From Vesta saturnalis (taxonomy: Eukaryota > Arthropoda > Insecta > Coleoptera > Lampyridae), in the NCBI GenBank assembly GCA_036346205.1, contig JARFJB010001976.1:10948501-11012500 (forward strand): a DNA stretch of 64,000 nucleotides, written 5' to 3'. Under the pieces are notes generated by a model. It was not told the origin of the DNA, did not search any database, and worked only from the letters and a program-made list of their open reading frames with translations. The position numbers and the translations under genes are program-made. Below are positions 22,905 to 33,975 of this stretch, in pieces (positions within the stretch are counted from its first letter, which is position 1; each line of letters starts with the position of its first letter).

Positions 22905-23180
22905 AAAAATTATTATTACTTTTATTAAATACATAAATAAAAAGTTTACCTCGAGTAGGATTTGTAACCTACGACCTGTACTTTGCTAGAGTACCGCGCT
23001 AACCAACTGCGCCACCAAGGTTCAAGCCCCAATCGATATAAACTTTGTCTTTATGTATGTAGAACTGATGTAAATTCTAAATATAATGAGACTACAATCA
23101 AATTACTTATAATAATGGAATATGAGCCTGCAATGTCGTAAGGATTCACACATACCAAAGCAACTTGACTAATATTAAGT
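22905..23180 (-). repeat. Dispersed repeat with embedded tRNA-like sequence, copy 2, inside the P-element gene
   Basis: Inverted partner of 16001-16244. It separates two stretches of P-element transposase coding, so it arrived after that gene. It carries ~40 extra bases relative to copy 1 at 23115-23160. Confidence 0.82.
22948..23021 (-). other. tRNA-like sequence (anticodon position AGC), copy 2
   Basis: This copy has full cloverleaf pairing. The acceptor ACCTTGG/TCGAGGT pairs fully with two G-U pairs, and the D arm GCGC/GCGC and anticodon arm GTACT-CTAGCAA-AGTAC are intact. The T arm is GTAGG/CCTAC with an 8-nt loop (one extra base). No alanine acceptor identity is present. Confidence 0.62.
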
Positions 23181-23221
23181 TATTAAAAGTTTTTGTTGTG
23201 AACGAATCAGTTCAAAGTTAA

Positions 23222-23261
23222 ATTTGAATTTTCGGTAGATTTATATAGACTAGAATGTTAA
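23222..23261. repeat. 40-bp direct repeat, copy a
   Basis: Matches 24084-24123 with one difference. Lies at the edge of the P-element remnant. Confidence 0.85.
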
Positions 23262-24083
23262 TATAATTCATTTTGTTTACAAATTCTGATAATTTTGTCC
23301 AGTTAGTGTTTTGTAGGTATCCCCTTTTTGCACAATACTTAATAGCTTCAATAACATTATTAGATATTAGATGACCTGCTGCAAGTATCACCTTTTGCCT
23401 CTCACTTCCTTTCCCTGCTAAGTAAAATTTCATTAATTTGTATGTTAATTTAGTGCTTGAAGCAATAAGAAGGAATTCAGAACATGAGAAATCGATACGG
23501 TAGCAATGCCCGTAAAAACCACCATCATATTCGAGGAACCTATATCGCATGATATACTAATTATAGTATACCCAGCATCATAAAGTAATTTTATTATTAA
23601 ATTTATAATATCAGGTGTCAAATGTTGATCGCATTTATAAAAGATTGGTTGTTTCCAGTTTCCACTCGGGCTATTAAAACTTGACAGATTTTATGTGGTT
23701 CAACCTTAACTTCAGGTATGGTTCAATATTTAATCTGTTAGGCAGATAAATTGCATCAAACGTTAATATTGTCAAGAATTCGGCCAGAATTAAGTCTGTA
23801 GATTTGGATTTCATTAAATGAAGGAAATCTTCTAACACTCCTTGTTCAATTCTAAGAGAAGAAGCCTATGTTCTAAACGTAGGTAATCCAGGAAATGTAA
23901 AATGTAAAATAACACCCTATTCTACACGCTCATAAGAGCGAAATGGTAAATAAATTATACCATCAGTTACTTGCTCAGTGGACGTGTTCTTGGTTAAGTT
24001 ACTGACACACCTGTACACTTACACCACGCACTTACCTACAATCAAATGCTCAATCGATAAAGAACGTCTATGGCGCCACTGCG

Positions 24084-24123
24084 ATTTGAATTTTCGGTAG
24101 GTTTATATAGACTAGAATGTTAA
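24084..24123. repeat. 40-bp direct repeat, copy b
   Basis: Second copy of 23222-23261, ~860 bp away. Probably part of the P-element's internal repeats or a local duplication. Confidence 0.85.
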
Positions 24124-25555
24124 AAATTCTTTGAGGATCACAACATTAAATTCGAAAAAAATCACTTTAAATCTATAAATTATGCATCCCTAATTTAGTG
24201 AGTTTAATAAGTACCAAATAAATAACATCTACAGCTTACTAAGTATTGGAAACATAAAAACTTATAAAAAACCAAATGGTTATTGATCACACCCAGTAAT
24301 ATTTTTGTTACCAAACAAACTAATGCACTTCCCCTAAACCTTACCTTACTCTCTCGTATATTCGTCATAAATGCTCGATGTTATCAAAATAAGTACTAAC
24401 TTTTGTAAACGCTTAGTTTCCTAGATATTATATATTAACAAACAATTAAAGTTTTTGCACTCTTGTACATTGGGAATAGTTACGAGAAGGAAAGTTACAG
24501 AACGGTGTGTGAAGCGGAATCTAGCAATCCTACGAGTACCAAATACGCTTTTTTTGTATAAATAAACCCTACATTTTTTCTCCAGCCACTTTTACCAGTA
24601 TATTCAGTTATTTTTTTGAGAACTCCTCGTTTATGTCGCTATCAGAAACGGTTTTGTAATAAAGATGAGCATTATTCTACGTTTGTTAAAATAAAAAACT
24701 TACGGTGTCGTTTTTATTTATCATTGGAATTTACCTCTATATATTTGATTCAAATGTGTCAGATAGTGAAATAACGTGAAGGTAAATGGCGCCACCGCCG
24801 AAGGCAAAGGTCAATTAAGGCAAAGGTCAATTAAAATTCTGTTAATAGAAGATAATCATTTAAAACATTTAAATAACCTCACTTCTGCTTAAGACGAAAA
24901 CAAAAAGCAATATTTGCTTATGACTGAAAACGTTGCTTGTGAAAATATGAATATGAATATGAAAATTTATTGAAATAGTGACATCCCGTGAACGTCACAC
25001 GATTCTGATGCTTTTGTTGTAGGACAAAAAATAAAATATTCTTTGTACTGTTGCAAGGAGACACCGAATGATCGAAAAATCAGCCACACTTGATGGGAAG
25101 TACTGCCACAATACAGAATCTTATTTAAAAATATTATTTCTGCTAAAGGAAAATTAATTAAAGTAAATCCTGAGCTGCACGCAAACCAAATACCAGTAAT
25201 ATATGTGAATGTTCAAAGCATTTATAAAAAAACACAGTCAAATCAATACAACGGAATATTCTAACTTAAACAAAATCGTCAAAAAAATTCTTAACTAGGC
25301 TCTTCTCTAACCTTTAACGTTAATCGTATTCAGAATAGGTGATTAACTGCAGTATCCTTTTTGGTATATATTAACACATAAATATGAAATACGTCAAAGT
25401 GTCCGGTACTTGGTCCGTATGAGACAAGTTTAATCTGGCGCATCCTGCACTGTGAATTAACTTATAACCGCAGCTGCCCTACTACTATAAATTTCTGCAG
25501 GATAATTTCATTTTACCTACTACTTACTTTTTCATGCTCTGATTACATATCGTGA
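24124..25555. other. AT-rich sequence without recognised gene
   Basis: This may contain the missing 5' part of the P element, but no THAP motif was found. A short tandem duplication of AAGGCAAAGGTCAATT occurs at about 24801-24833. Confidence 0.4.
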
Positions 25556-25570
25556 CGAGTAGCAGGAAAA
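25556..25570. repeat. SINE target-site duplication, left
   Basis: CGAGTAGCAGGAAAA. The partner lies at 25945-25960. Confidence 0.88.
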
Positions 25571-25944
25571 GGAACAGACCACGTATTTCACTCCCTCCCC
25601 AAGGGGGAGGGCGGGCTACTCGAGCTTTCCAAGCTCCTTCAGCCACATTCATGGATTCCCAGCATACATACATACATTACGTATATATGAATGGTGGGAT
25701 TAAGGATGGATGCGGTCAGGATAGGATCGGAAGGAACTGAGTTAGGGTTCTGAGGGGAAAAATACTACCCCAGAATTCGTCTAAGTAGCCGCACATGGTG
25801 TGCATATACGCAGTGACCATATCGCTACATGTGTATGAGGAAAACCCTGAAAAAACCTCATACAAGGTAGACGGTAACGGGAATCGAACCCATTACCTAC
25901 CGAATGTTAAGCAGGTCGTGTCACCACTACGCTACCAGCTCGGT
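25571..25944 (-). mobile_element. tRNA-derived SINE, 374 bp, with target duplications
   Basis: The minus strand starts GACCGAGCTGGTAGCGTAGTGG. An A box (TGGTAGCGTAGTGG), a valine-tRNA-like anticodon loop (CTTAACA) and a B box (GGTTCGATTCC) follow, so the head is a pol III promoter from a tRNA. The body has no coding sequence. Direct repeats CGAGTAGCAGGAAAA (25556-25570) and CGAGTAGCAGGGAAAA (25945-25960) are the target-site duplications, which fixes both ends. A LINE partner would be needed for movement. The 3' end lacks a clear poly-A tail. Confidence 0.9.
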
Positions 25945-25960
25945 CGAGTAGCAGGGAAAA
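25945..25960. repeat. SINE target-site duplication, right
   Basis: CGAGTAGCAGGGAAAA, one extra G relative to the left copy. Confidence 0.88.
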
Positions 25961-26019
25961 ATGAATAAAATGGAAACGTATCTGTTTGGTTGAGGTACTT
26001 CCACGTTTGGCTAGTTTAT

Positions 26020-26370
26020 ACACTCTACCGACTGTTCGATCTTGATTCAATTAGAGCACTAATCAAAAAGACCTTGCTTCATTCGTTCCACCTTTTACCG
26101 TACATCTTCGGCCACTTTTTAGCTGACTGCACTTACAAAAATAATTTACACAGTTACATACGTTATTACCTAACTACTACATTAAAGCGTTAATATTTCA
26201 ATGCTGGCTGTAAGAAATTTTCCGTTTCTGCTTTTTTTATTGCTTCCTTATTAATTGTTAGAATTTCTCAAACTTTCGAGCACATTTGACTAAATTGGAT
26301 TCTCTCAAGTTTCTCTACCCATTTTTATGGCATACCATTGATAAACACCATGTGTACCTTTTAACAGCAA
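26020..26370 (+). repeat. Diverged direct repeat flanking the Penelope pair, left
   Basis: Aligns with about 33640-33975 in the same orientation. Shared blocks include CACTTTTTAGCTGACTGCACTTAC, TTCTGCTTTTT..ATTGC, TTAGAATTTCTCA and ATGG.ATACCAT. Divergence is substantial, roughly a quarter by eye. Not recognised as a known element. Confidence 0.7.
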
Positions 26371-26540
26371 TGTTTTTTGTTTCATTTATAATATATAATT
26401 GCCAAAGCTATGCTTACTTTCGGTATTATCCATGCTTGTTAGTTTTGCCTAACACTATTATTACCGGAACCTGTTGCTACTACAATAATTATCAGCTTTT
26501 TAGTTGAGTTGATCAGCCACTGTTTTTGCTTTTTGAGCGC

Positions 26541-26580
26541 GACGTTTCGGAAGAGTACTCTGCTTTCATCATCAGGCTTA
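26541..26580 (-). ncRNA. Hammerhead-ribozyme-like core in Penelope terminus
   Basis: The minus strand reads CTGATGA (26569-26575), then 20 nt with the self-complementary AGAGTACTCT, then CGAAACGTC (GAAAC at 26544-26548). This is the order CUGANGA, stem II, GAAA of hammerhead ribozymes, which are known in the terminal repeats of Penelope-like elements. Stem II pairing is imperfect, so activity is uncertain. Confidence 0.5.
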
Positions 26581-26748
26581 GTCCGAGAGAAAGACTGTTA
26601 TAGCACTTGAGTCGAATACATGTGTTATGATTTTTTCCCAAGCACTTGACTACTCTCAGATTCGAACTTGGTACCTTTTACTTACTAGTTTGACACCGTT
26701 GCCGGTGAGCTACTGAGTAATCCAATATATATATTTTTTAGAACTTAT

Positions 26749-26752
<4 letters not shown>

Positions 26753-26841
<89 letters not shown>
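26753..26841. repeat. Compound (CA)n(TA)n microsatellite
   Basis: CA to about 26799, then TA to 26841. Confidence 0.95.
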
Positions 26842-26842
<1 letters not shown>

Positions 26843-27297
26843 CTTTTTTGTGGTTGCACAGTAGTTTACTGCGCAGGTGCATTGCGCTTAAGCTCTTCGC
26901 GCATTATTGGAATCCATATGGGTCTCATTTCTCTCTTGGCTTATTGGATTTTCTGCTAATGTGATATATGTGGCTTCTTTGGGTTTCCGACGAGTTGTGT
27001 TCTCGTCCTTTGCCACTATCTGTATGTTATCTTATTGGATGCGGTGGTCTTCGTTCCAGACATATTCAGCTATTCTAAATTATTCTGTTTCGCCCTTGCG
27101 GACGCTGTTCTTATGTTTCTGTGTTCTCATTTTGAGTGGTCTACTGCGCTCTCCTATGCATGCTCTACCGCATTCGCGTGGTAGGTTGTATACACAATTT
27201 TTTAAATTCTGATCTTGCTTTAGGATAGTATTTCATTCGGCGTTTTGGTAGATTTTAAAGCAGTGCGTATCTTGTATTTGCTGCCTATCCTTCGTAT

Positions 27298-28210
27298 TTG
27301 GCCTCCTTCATTAGCTTTTTGATGGAGAAGAAAGAACCAACCAACATTAATCGCAAAAATACTATCAACATCTCTAAACGACAGTTTAACGTGAACGAAA
27401 TGAAAGTTCTGGACAAAGGCTTGAACTATGCGATAACACCGAAGTATATTTCGAAAGTAGATTTAATAACCGCAGTTGAAGAAAGCTATCAAATTAGATA
27501 TTGAAGAAGCCGAAGAATATAGAAGTAAGGTTAGGTCGGTCTTAGATTCTTCTAGGCGAACTAAACTTAACCTCTCTTACCTAGAAAGGAAAGCGGTCAT
27601 TTCCCTTAAGAATGAGCCAATAATAAAAATTGTCCCGGCACATAAAGGAAACGCGACTGTGATAATGGATGTAGACACTTACAACTGTAAGATCCAGGAA
27701 CTACAGGACCGGGAGAGACTACAAACGAATACCAAAAGATCTCACACCATTAATCGAAAGACGGATATACCTGACGCTGGCAGAACATAAGGGGGAGTTC
27801 TCTGATTACCACAGAACTAGACTGACTCCACACTACTGCAAACCTCCGCATCTGTATGGCCTACCAAAGATGCATAAGCAAGGATTTCCTCTGAGACCAA
27901 TCGTGAGCTCGAGAAATTCACCCTGTCATCCATTAGCTCACTATCTGCTAGTTATCATAACACCCTTATCGGTAAAAACCGAGTCTATGGTCAAGAATAC
28001 GCAGCGCTTCGTGGAAACCACCAGAAACTTCCAACCAAACCACGAAGAAACACTGGTAAGCTTCGATATTGTGCGCCTATTCACAAATGTGCCCACCGAT
28101 AAGGCACTAACTAACCATCATAAGGGACAAGCTGGAAAAGGATGAAACGTTAGACGAACGAGCGCAACTCTGCGTAAACACAATAATGTAACTTTTGCAA
28201 ACAAGCATTA
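27298..28210 (+). pseudogene. Penelope-like element A: N-terminal half of reverse transcriptase
   Basis: The plus strand carries KGLNYAITPKYI (~27420), IVPAHKGNATVIMD (~27640), HLYGLPKMHKQGFPLRPIVS (~27850-27910) and SFDIVRLFTNVP (~28060). These are hallmark motifs of Penelope-like reverse transcriptases. The frame shifts at ~27500 and stops at 27790 and 28145. The element is then interrupted by a microsatellite and a LINE (28211-29532) before the catalytic YVDD box. Confidence 0.9.
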
Positions 28211-28216
28211 GAACTA

Positions 28217-28219
28217 TAG

Positions 28220-28292
<73 letters not shown>
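28217..28292. repeat. Compound (TA)n(TG)n microsatellite
   Basis: TA repeats to ~28270, then TG. It borders the inserted LINE. Confidence 0.95.
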
Positions 28293-28294
<2 letters not shown>

Positions 28295-29497
28295 ATTTTT
28301 TTTTATTGTGGACCTGAACAGGCTAAATTAGGCCTATCGTGCCAAAGGACTCAGGAACACTTAGGAGGATGGATAGAGGGATAATGAATTGCCAATAGAT
28401 GCCTATGAACAACTACCTTAAATTTTCTCATATCATAAGTGAGAGGAAAACAGGAACTAGGGAGATCATTCCAGAGTTTAGAAGCCGTGTAGAAAAATGT
28501 GGATTGCGCCCGTTTGGTACGACAAGTGGAGATTTGTACTGCATACGGAAGATGTGAATGAGCGAACCGAGTGTTTCTCGCAATGATAGCCCGAGATGAT
28601 ATCAAGGAATATAATTCAGCAGCACAATAGCCTTTGTAATAACGATAATACAAAGAAAGAAATGAAACCATCCTTCTATGCTCAAGGGACTGTATGTGAG
28701 AAGTTAAGGACGGGTCATTTATAAGCCTAATCGCTTTCTTTTGAATACTATCAACGATATCGAGAGCGTATTGGGGAACACTAATCCAAAGGTGAGAATT
28801 ATATTCCAGATGAGGCCGAATTTGGGCCTTATACAGCAGAAAGAGTTGTCGAGAGGCAAAGTACTGCTTAGATTTGTACCAAATGCCTATTTTACGAGCA
28901 GCTGTTTTGGTAACTGACAGAAGATGGCCAAACCATTAGAGATTTGAAGATACAGTCATACCCAACAGAGTAATAGAGTCTGAAAACTTAAGAACTGAGC
29001 CATTCATACTTACAACAGGAAATGATCGATCTTTTTTGGCGGACATAAGGCAACACTGAGTTTTGTTAGCATTAAATTTAACTAGATTATTGCTTCCCCA
29101 TTCGAGAATACGTTGATTGAATTTGCCATTTCAGCTTTAATTTCTTGATTTGATGTAGAAGGTGGATTATCGCTATGAGTAGACTAAGATGAACTACAGT
29201 GATGAGTGCTATCGTCAGCAAAGCAATGGATGGGGTTAGTTGTTGAAGAAATAAGGTCACATATGTACAGTAGAAAAAGTGTAGGCGCTATAACGGATCC
29301 CTGTGGTACGCCCGCGTTAATGCTAACTTCTTTTGAAAAAAAGCCATCAACTACGACACGTATTCGTCTTTTATCAAGGAAACTAGAAACCCAGTTGATG
29401 AGCGTATCATTTAACCTAAACGAAGTGAGTTTTGCAAGTAAACACTTATGCCAAACTTGGTCAAATGCCTTTGGGATATCTAAAGCGACTACAACTG

Positions 29498-29501
<4 letters not shown>
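28293..29501 (-). mobile_element. Jockey/CR1-like LINE, copy 1 (5'-truncated, 1.2 kb)
   Basis: The minus strand encodes reverse transcriptase with LDIPKAFDQVWHK (~29470), NAGVPQGSVIAPTLF (~29310) and CFADDST (~29215). The C-terminal segment SKLWNDLPSSCFPLT (~28470) is typical of jockey- and CR1-type LINEs. The 3' end begins at the T-run at ~28293. The same 3' sequence (GTGGACCTGAACAGG on the plus strand) starts copy 2 at ~40944. It sits between TG and TA microsatellites within Penelope-like element A. Stops and frameshifts disrupt it. Confidence 0.9.

Positions 29502-29502
<1 letters not shown>

Positions 29503-29532
<30 letters not shown>
29503..29532. repeat. (TA)n microsatellite
   Basis: About 15 TA units at the far side of the LINE. 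Confidence 0.95.
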
Positions 29533-29535
<3 letters not shown>

Positions 29536-29671
29536 AAGACTTTGAAGACATAGCGATATCCGAATTCACAGAGAAACCGAGAATGTGGCTTAGATACGTG
29601 GACGATACCTTCGTAGTTTGGCAACACGGCAAGCATAAGGTAGATGAATTCCTAGATCATCTAAATAACCG
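29533..29671 (+). pseudogene. Penelope-like element A: reverse transcriptase catalytic box
   Basis: Reads MEDFEDIAISEFTEKP, then WLRYVDDTFVVW, the catalytic YVDD of Penelope-like reverse transcriptases. Coding similarity ends after FLDHLNN at ~29671 and resumes at ~32268. Confidence 0.88.
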
Positions 29672-32267
29672 CGCTGTTACACGTCCAAACCGCACTAGGC
29701 GTCGTGTATGCTTACTAATGTAAGCGGGTTGCCAAGCCAGCTAACAGGGAGATGGGCGTGGTCGAAATAATAAGTAAAATGAATGATTACTACGCTCAAA
29801 CACCTTACACCTAAATTCAAACAGCTCAGTCCGGGAAAATATGTCTCTAGGCGCCACCACAATCGAAACTTTGCTAAAATAATTGTCTTAAGCTGGATGT
29901 TAATTAACCCTACTTGATTGTGGAAAGTAGGATTATGCTTACTCAGTAAACTCTTACACGAGGGTTCTAAAACAAACACTCGTCCCAAACAATTCAACCC
30001 AAACTAAAATATATTTAGTACTACCCAAGTTATTAGAAACTTTTTGAATACACCTCGTATACCAAAACTTCCAAAATAAAATTTATCACTCAAATTCAAC
30101 TGCATTCACGTAACCAATAGTTATATTTTCTACGTATTAATGAATAAAATATTCTTCATCAATGACCGGTAATTAATTTTTAAAATTCCTAACATCTTTT
30201 AAATTTAATTTGATTTTTATACTACTTCTGAATCGTATTGACATTCGTAAATATACGTAAGTTCTCAAAACTCCAACTTTTTGTTATACTTAATGAAATT
30301 TTAATTAACAGCTGATCCGTCACATTAGTGTACTGCGCTAATGAAACTAACATGAAAATTTTTGCAATCAACCTGGCAAATATAACCTTTCAGGTTGTTC
30401 ATTAATCTTAAAAATCCAAAATATGCAAAGTTTACATTTTAACTTGTCAAAAACTACTAGGTCACCAATTAAGTAATCGTCACAAATATGTCTCATACCT
30501 GGCTAAATAAACAACAAAATAAAAAGATAACGATAAATATATTGTCCTGCATAAAATAATAAACAAATGACAAAGAAACAAACACAAATATATTTACATA
30601 TACCACAACAGCGTGGTTGAAATTCAAAACCACACGTCACTGTCAATATAACTTTCTGCAAAAATTCTTACTACTATACAACCCAAAACAACATAATTCG
30701 AGAACGATTATCCTTTCGCTTCTAAACTAATTAATAATTACCCAACATTACGCAAATGAACTAAACAAAAAGATAATCGTGCTTTACTAAATTTTCAAAG
30801 TACTTAAATATAATCCTTACTTAAAATTGTCCATTTATCCTACGCTTTTCTTTCTTCTTTCTTCCCGCAAATCAATTATTTGTAGTCCATTTGTAATCTT
30901 TAAATTGCATGAAGGCACATAACCAGTGCCTCACAATTTCACAAACACTTATTCCTTTCTGTAATCACAAATAGTCCAATGACACGTAATAATCTGTACA
31001 CGTTTGGTTGCCTCTTAAAATTTCTAGCAACCTTTAGGAAAGTTTAGTCCTTCCTTACACAAATAAACTTTTAATGTCACATAAAATTATCTTAACGTTG
31101 GCTTAATTTACTACGAAAATTTCGTTTACTTAAAGGTGGTCCCATAAATAATTTTAACTAAATATCGGTACAAGAACAGGGGCCGCACTTAACACTCTGA
31201 CGTAATAACTGTTATCTTTTATAAATCTGCTTATGCACTTTTTACTTTCTTGAAAATAAACAAACTAATTTTATCTTCAATCTCAATTTTATTAATTGTT
31301 TTATTTATGAATGTCTTATACGATTCATCCCCTTTCGGGTTACGCAGTTGTTTAAACAATGACTGCCTTCAATATTATTCACAAATATAACTCCAACTTA
31401 ACCCATTCTGATTTAACACATCACCTCGCGCGCGTCTCTCAACAACAACCCTCTAACAACCTACTAACTAACTAACTAACTCACGTCAATCTCTGACTTT
31501 CGTAGTTATACCTTCAGTCATCCATCTTTTAAACATGTCTTCCTTCCGTGCTATATTCTCCAATAGTATTCATTCAAAATTTCATAGTCCCGACTGTTAC
31601 TACCATCTGTACAACTACAATACATCGCCATATTTGTTTTTACTTACAAATTTTACAATTACTTCATGAAGAAATCATTTTTCGTCATCACATTCATTCA
31701 GTGGCCCCTCTGGACCATTACACAACTTTCAACACTTATCTCCAACATGCGCTCGATCTCCTTCCGCAACATTTGCAAAAATAAGTACCGTCTAAGGTCT
31801 CAAATCCCATATACATACACGTATTCTCAAAACTTATTGCACAACATTACGAAAACTTTCTAAAACTAACAAATAACATACCAAATCTTTCTCTACATAT
31901 TTTCGAAAACATTCTACACTTATACACTCACATCTTCTGGCAAAGATCACTCATTTATCCTCAAACATTCCATTCCTTACGGTAGCAAAACAGTAGCAAC
32001 ACAGTAGCAAACATTATCGTCCCATCAACAAATTTCTTTTCACATTTACATTCATCAGAATCTATTTATTCCAACACCAAAGTCTCTATAACATTCAAAT
32101 ACACGTATCTACATACAGAATAATATTTCTCCTAAATTTCCAGTGGCGTATCACCCACCCACACACGTTATGCATATACACAAAAAAAATTTTTTTTTCG
32201 TTTAAACTTAATACACTCGCACTCAAAACACGTAATACACGTCATTACAACATCCTACATACAGGGT
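29672..32267. other. Unidentified ~2.6-kb insertion in Penelope element A
   Basis: Reverse-transcriptase coding stops before this stretch and continues after it, so it appears inserted. It has no domain-bearing frame. Its plus strand is markedly G-poor and A/C-rich, especially 30500-32250. A CTAA tetranucleotide run lies at ~31464-31485. Short inverted CGCTGT sequences occur near both edges (29672, 32284) but no convincing terminal repeat was found. It may be the non-coding part of an LTR element. Confidence 0.5.
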
Positions 32268-33308
32268 GCGTCAACGCAACCTGACAGCGCACCCTTCCAT
32301 TCACAATGGAATTGGAGTCGGAACAAGGACTGTCATTTTTGAATGCACTTGCACCCAGGAATGACAACAATTTTACGACAAGTGTACACAGGAAACCTAC
32401 ACACGGAAAGGTAGCTACAGTACAACTCCAATCACCACAAAAAAGTGAGGTTAGGAGTGGAAAAATGCTTTTGCGATAGAGCAAAACAATATGCTTAGAA
32501 CAAGAGGACCTGAACAAAGATAAAGGAAATATCGCTAGAACACTCAAAGAAAATGGCAACCCCGATCTAATACCTAACCTAAACAGGGAAAGGGTAACCT
32601 AAATAGAAGAACCTAAATATACAGCGATGATATCATATATACAAGGTACCTGAGACAAAATATGAGGGATAGATAGCAAATACAAGATGCGCACTGCCTT
32701 CAAATCGACAAGACCGCTTAGGGGAATACTATCCAAAACCAAACCATAAATGAAGACCAGAATTACAAGAATTGTGTCCTTCCACGCGAATACGGCAGAG
32801 CATACATAGGAGAGAGCAGTAGACTACTCAAAGTGAGAACACATGAACTTAAGGACAACGTCCACAAGGGCGAAACAGAAAAAAACTAAAATCGCCGAAC
32901 ATGTCTGGAACGAAGACCACCGCATCTAATGGGATAACATACAAATAGTGGCAAAGGACGAGAACACAACTCGTCGGAAACTCAAAGAAGCCACATCGCA
33001 CTAGCATAAAATCCAATAAGCCAAGCTAGTGTGGAAATGAAACCCATATGGATTGCAATAATGCGAGAAGAGCAATTCTAAAAAATGTATATTAGGTTAC
33101 TCAGTGGCTCAGTCGTAAATGTGTCAAACTAGTAGGTGAAAGGTACCAAGTTCGAATCTGAGAGTAGTTAAGTGCTTGGGAAAAAATCATAACATATGAA
33201 TTCGACTCCATTGCGAAAACAGTCCTTCTCAGGACTAGGCCTGATGACGGAAGCAGAGGCGCGTTCAAAAAGCAAACACTGCGGAAATAGGCCGATCAAC
33301 TCAACTAA
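32268..33308 (+). pseudogene. Penelope-like element A: end of reverse transcriptase, GIY-YIG endonuclease and 3' region
   Basis: Begins with IQFTMELESE, LSFLNALAP and TSVHRKPTHGK (32300-32400), the conserved segment after the YVDD box. A linker follows, then a GIY-YIG nuclease with EYGRAYIGESSRLLKVR (~32790-32840) and IAEHVWNEDHRI (~32890). Frames change at ~32480 and ~32880. The 3' untranslated region (33090-33308) is the inverted partner of 26500-26730 and ends CAACTAA. It contains a hammerhead-like core at 33230-33285. Confidence 0.88.
33230..33285 (+). ncRNA. Degraded hammerhead-like core at Penelope 3' end
   Basis: GCCTGATGACGG (33239 onward) and GGAAAT (33279 onward) mark the two conserved boxes, in the same order as at 26541-26580, but the intervening stem is disrupted. 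Confidence 0.35.
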
Positions 33309-33639
33309 TATGAAACCACAGTTATAAAACATTTATAATACGTCTCCTTTTTGTTTCGAATTGCCTTTTTTTTAATTTCTACTTAATATTTATTTATACT
33401 TAGTGCTCGTTACTATTTTATTATATTGTCTATGTTTAATGTCAACGCGCCCAATGTAATTGGTTATAGGTATGCATGACACACTTGTGTTTATACAATT
33501 ATTATGTATGTTTTATTAAATTATTGTTTTTTGGTATGATTCGCATAACTCACAGATTTTTTTCTTATGATCGCCATTTGTTGCTATGCGTTGCCTGTGT
33601 AAGGAAAGTTAAGGGATACGTATATAATTAAGCATGCTG

Positions 33640-33975
33640 TTTGGCCACATTGTGTACTTTATCGACTATTTGGTTCAACTAAAGAACTAATTGAAGAAAC
33701 TTCACTCCTGTCGTTTTCCCTTCTTCCATGCTTCTTCAGCAACTTTTTAGCTTACTGTACTTACGAAACGATTTACATAGCTTCCTATGTTATTATCTAT
33801 ATACTACATTGATCTGTCTATGGCCGCCTGTAAAATATTCACCTTTTCTGCTTTTTATTGCATCCTCGATTAATTATTAGAATTTCTCATACTTTGAAGC
33901 GCATCGGGATCTTTCAAGTCTCTCTACCTCTTCTTATGGTATACCATCGATGAATACTATGTGTATTTGTGAAGC
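33640..33975 (+). repeat. Diverged direct repeat flanking the Penelope pair, right
   Basis: Partner of 26020-26370. Confidence 0.7.

Larger units (their letters stand above)
22158..23905 (-). pseudogene. P-element (THAP9-type) transposase remnant
   Basis: The minus-strand catalytic region reads in pieces from 23905. LPTFRT is followed by a stop, then EQGVLEDFL, LTFDAIYLPN (~23760), VEPHKICQVL, GNWKQPIFYKCD (~23650), ISCDIGSSN (~23570), and a helical segment with GSERQKVILAAGHLIS (~23400). After an inserted repeat (22905-23180) it resumes with LVPFQKGILLNN (~22800), YIFTRCLD and the segment normally containing the third acidic residue, here DILKNLFSY (Lys where Glu is expected). RLRWYIL-like residues follow at ~22610, and a TGA at 22158-22160 closes the frame. 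These motifs are characteristic of P-element and THAP9 transposases. The THAP DNA-binding domain is not visible. Several stops and frameshifts make it dead. Confidence 0.85.
26500..27297 (-). mobile_element. Penelope-like element A, 5'-truncated inverted copy
   Basis: On the minus strand this holds the C-terminal GIY-YIG endonuclease end of a Penelope-like element. CGRACIGERSRPLK (~27150) stands where YIGE is expected, followed by IAEYVWNEDHRIQ (~27060). Then come a CA/TA microsatellite (26753-26841), a ~200-bp 3' region and a hammerhead-like core at 26541-26580. It meets the longer plus-strand copy head to head at about 27298, and its 3' region is the inverted match of 33090-33308. No intact frame remains. 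Confidence 0.85.

Noticed and set aside
23218..23550. A small stand-alone 110-codon gene
   Set aside because: Sequence on both sides continues P-element transposase motifs in shifted frames, so it is part of that remnant.
25871..25944. A functional tRNA-Val(AAC) gene
   Set aside because: The anticodon stem is imperfect, the sequence continues into a 374-bp unit, and target duplications flank the whole, so it is a SINE head.
26907..27212. 101-codon plus-strand frame
   Set aside because: The opposite strand encodes the Penelope GIY-YIG domain with recognised motifs.
29206..29502. 98-codon plus-strand frame (and its counterpart 41886-42203)
   Set aside because: Antisense shadows of the LINE reverse transcriptase.
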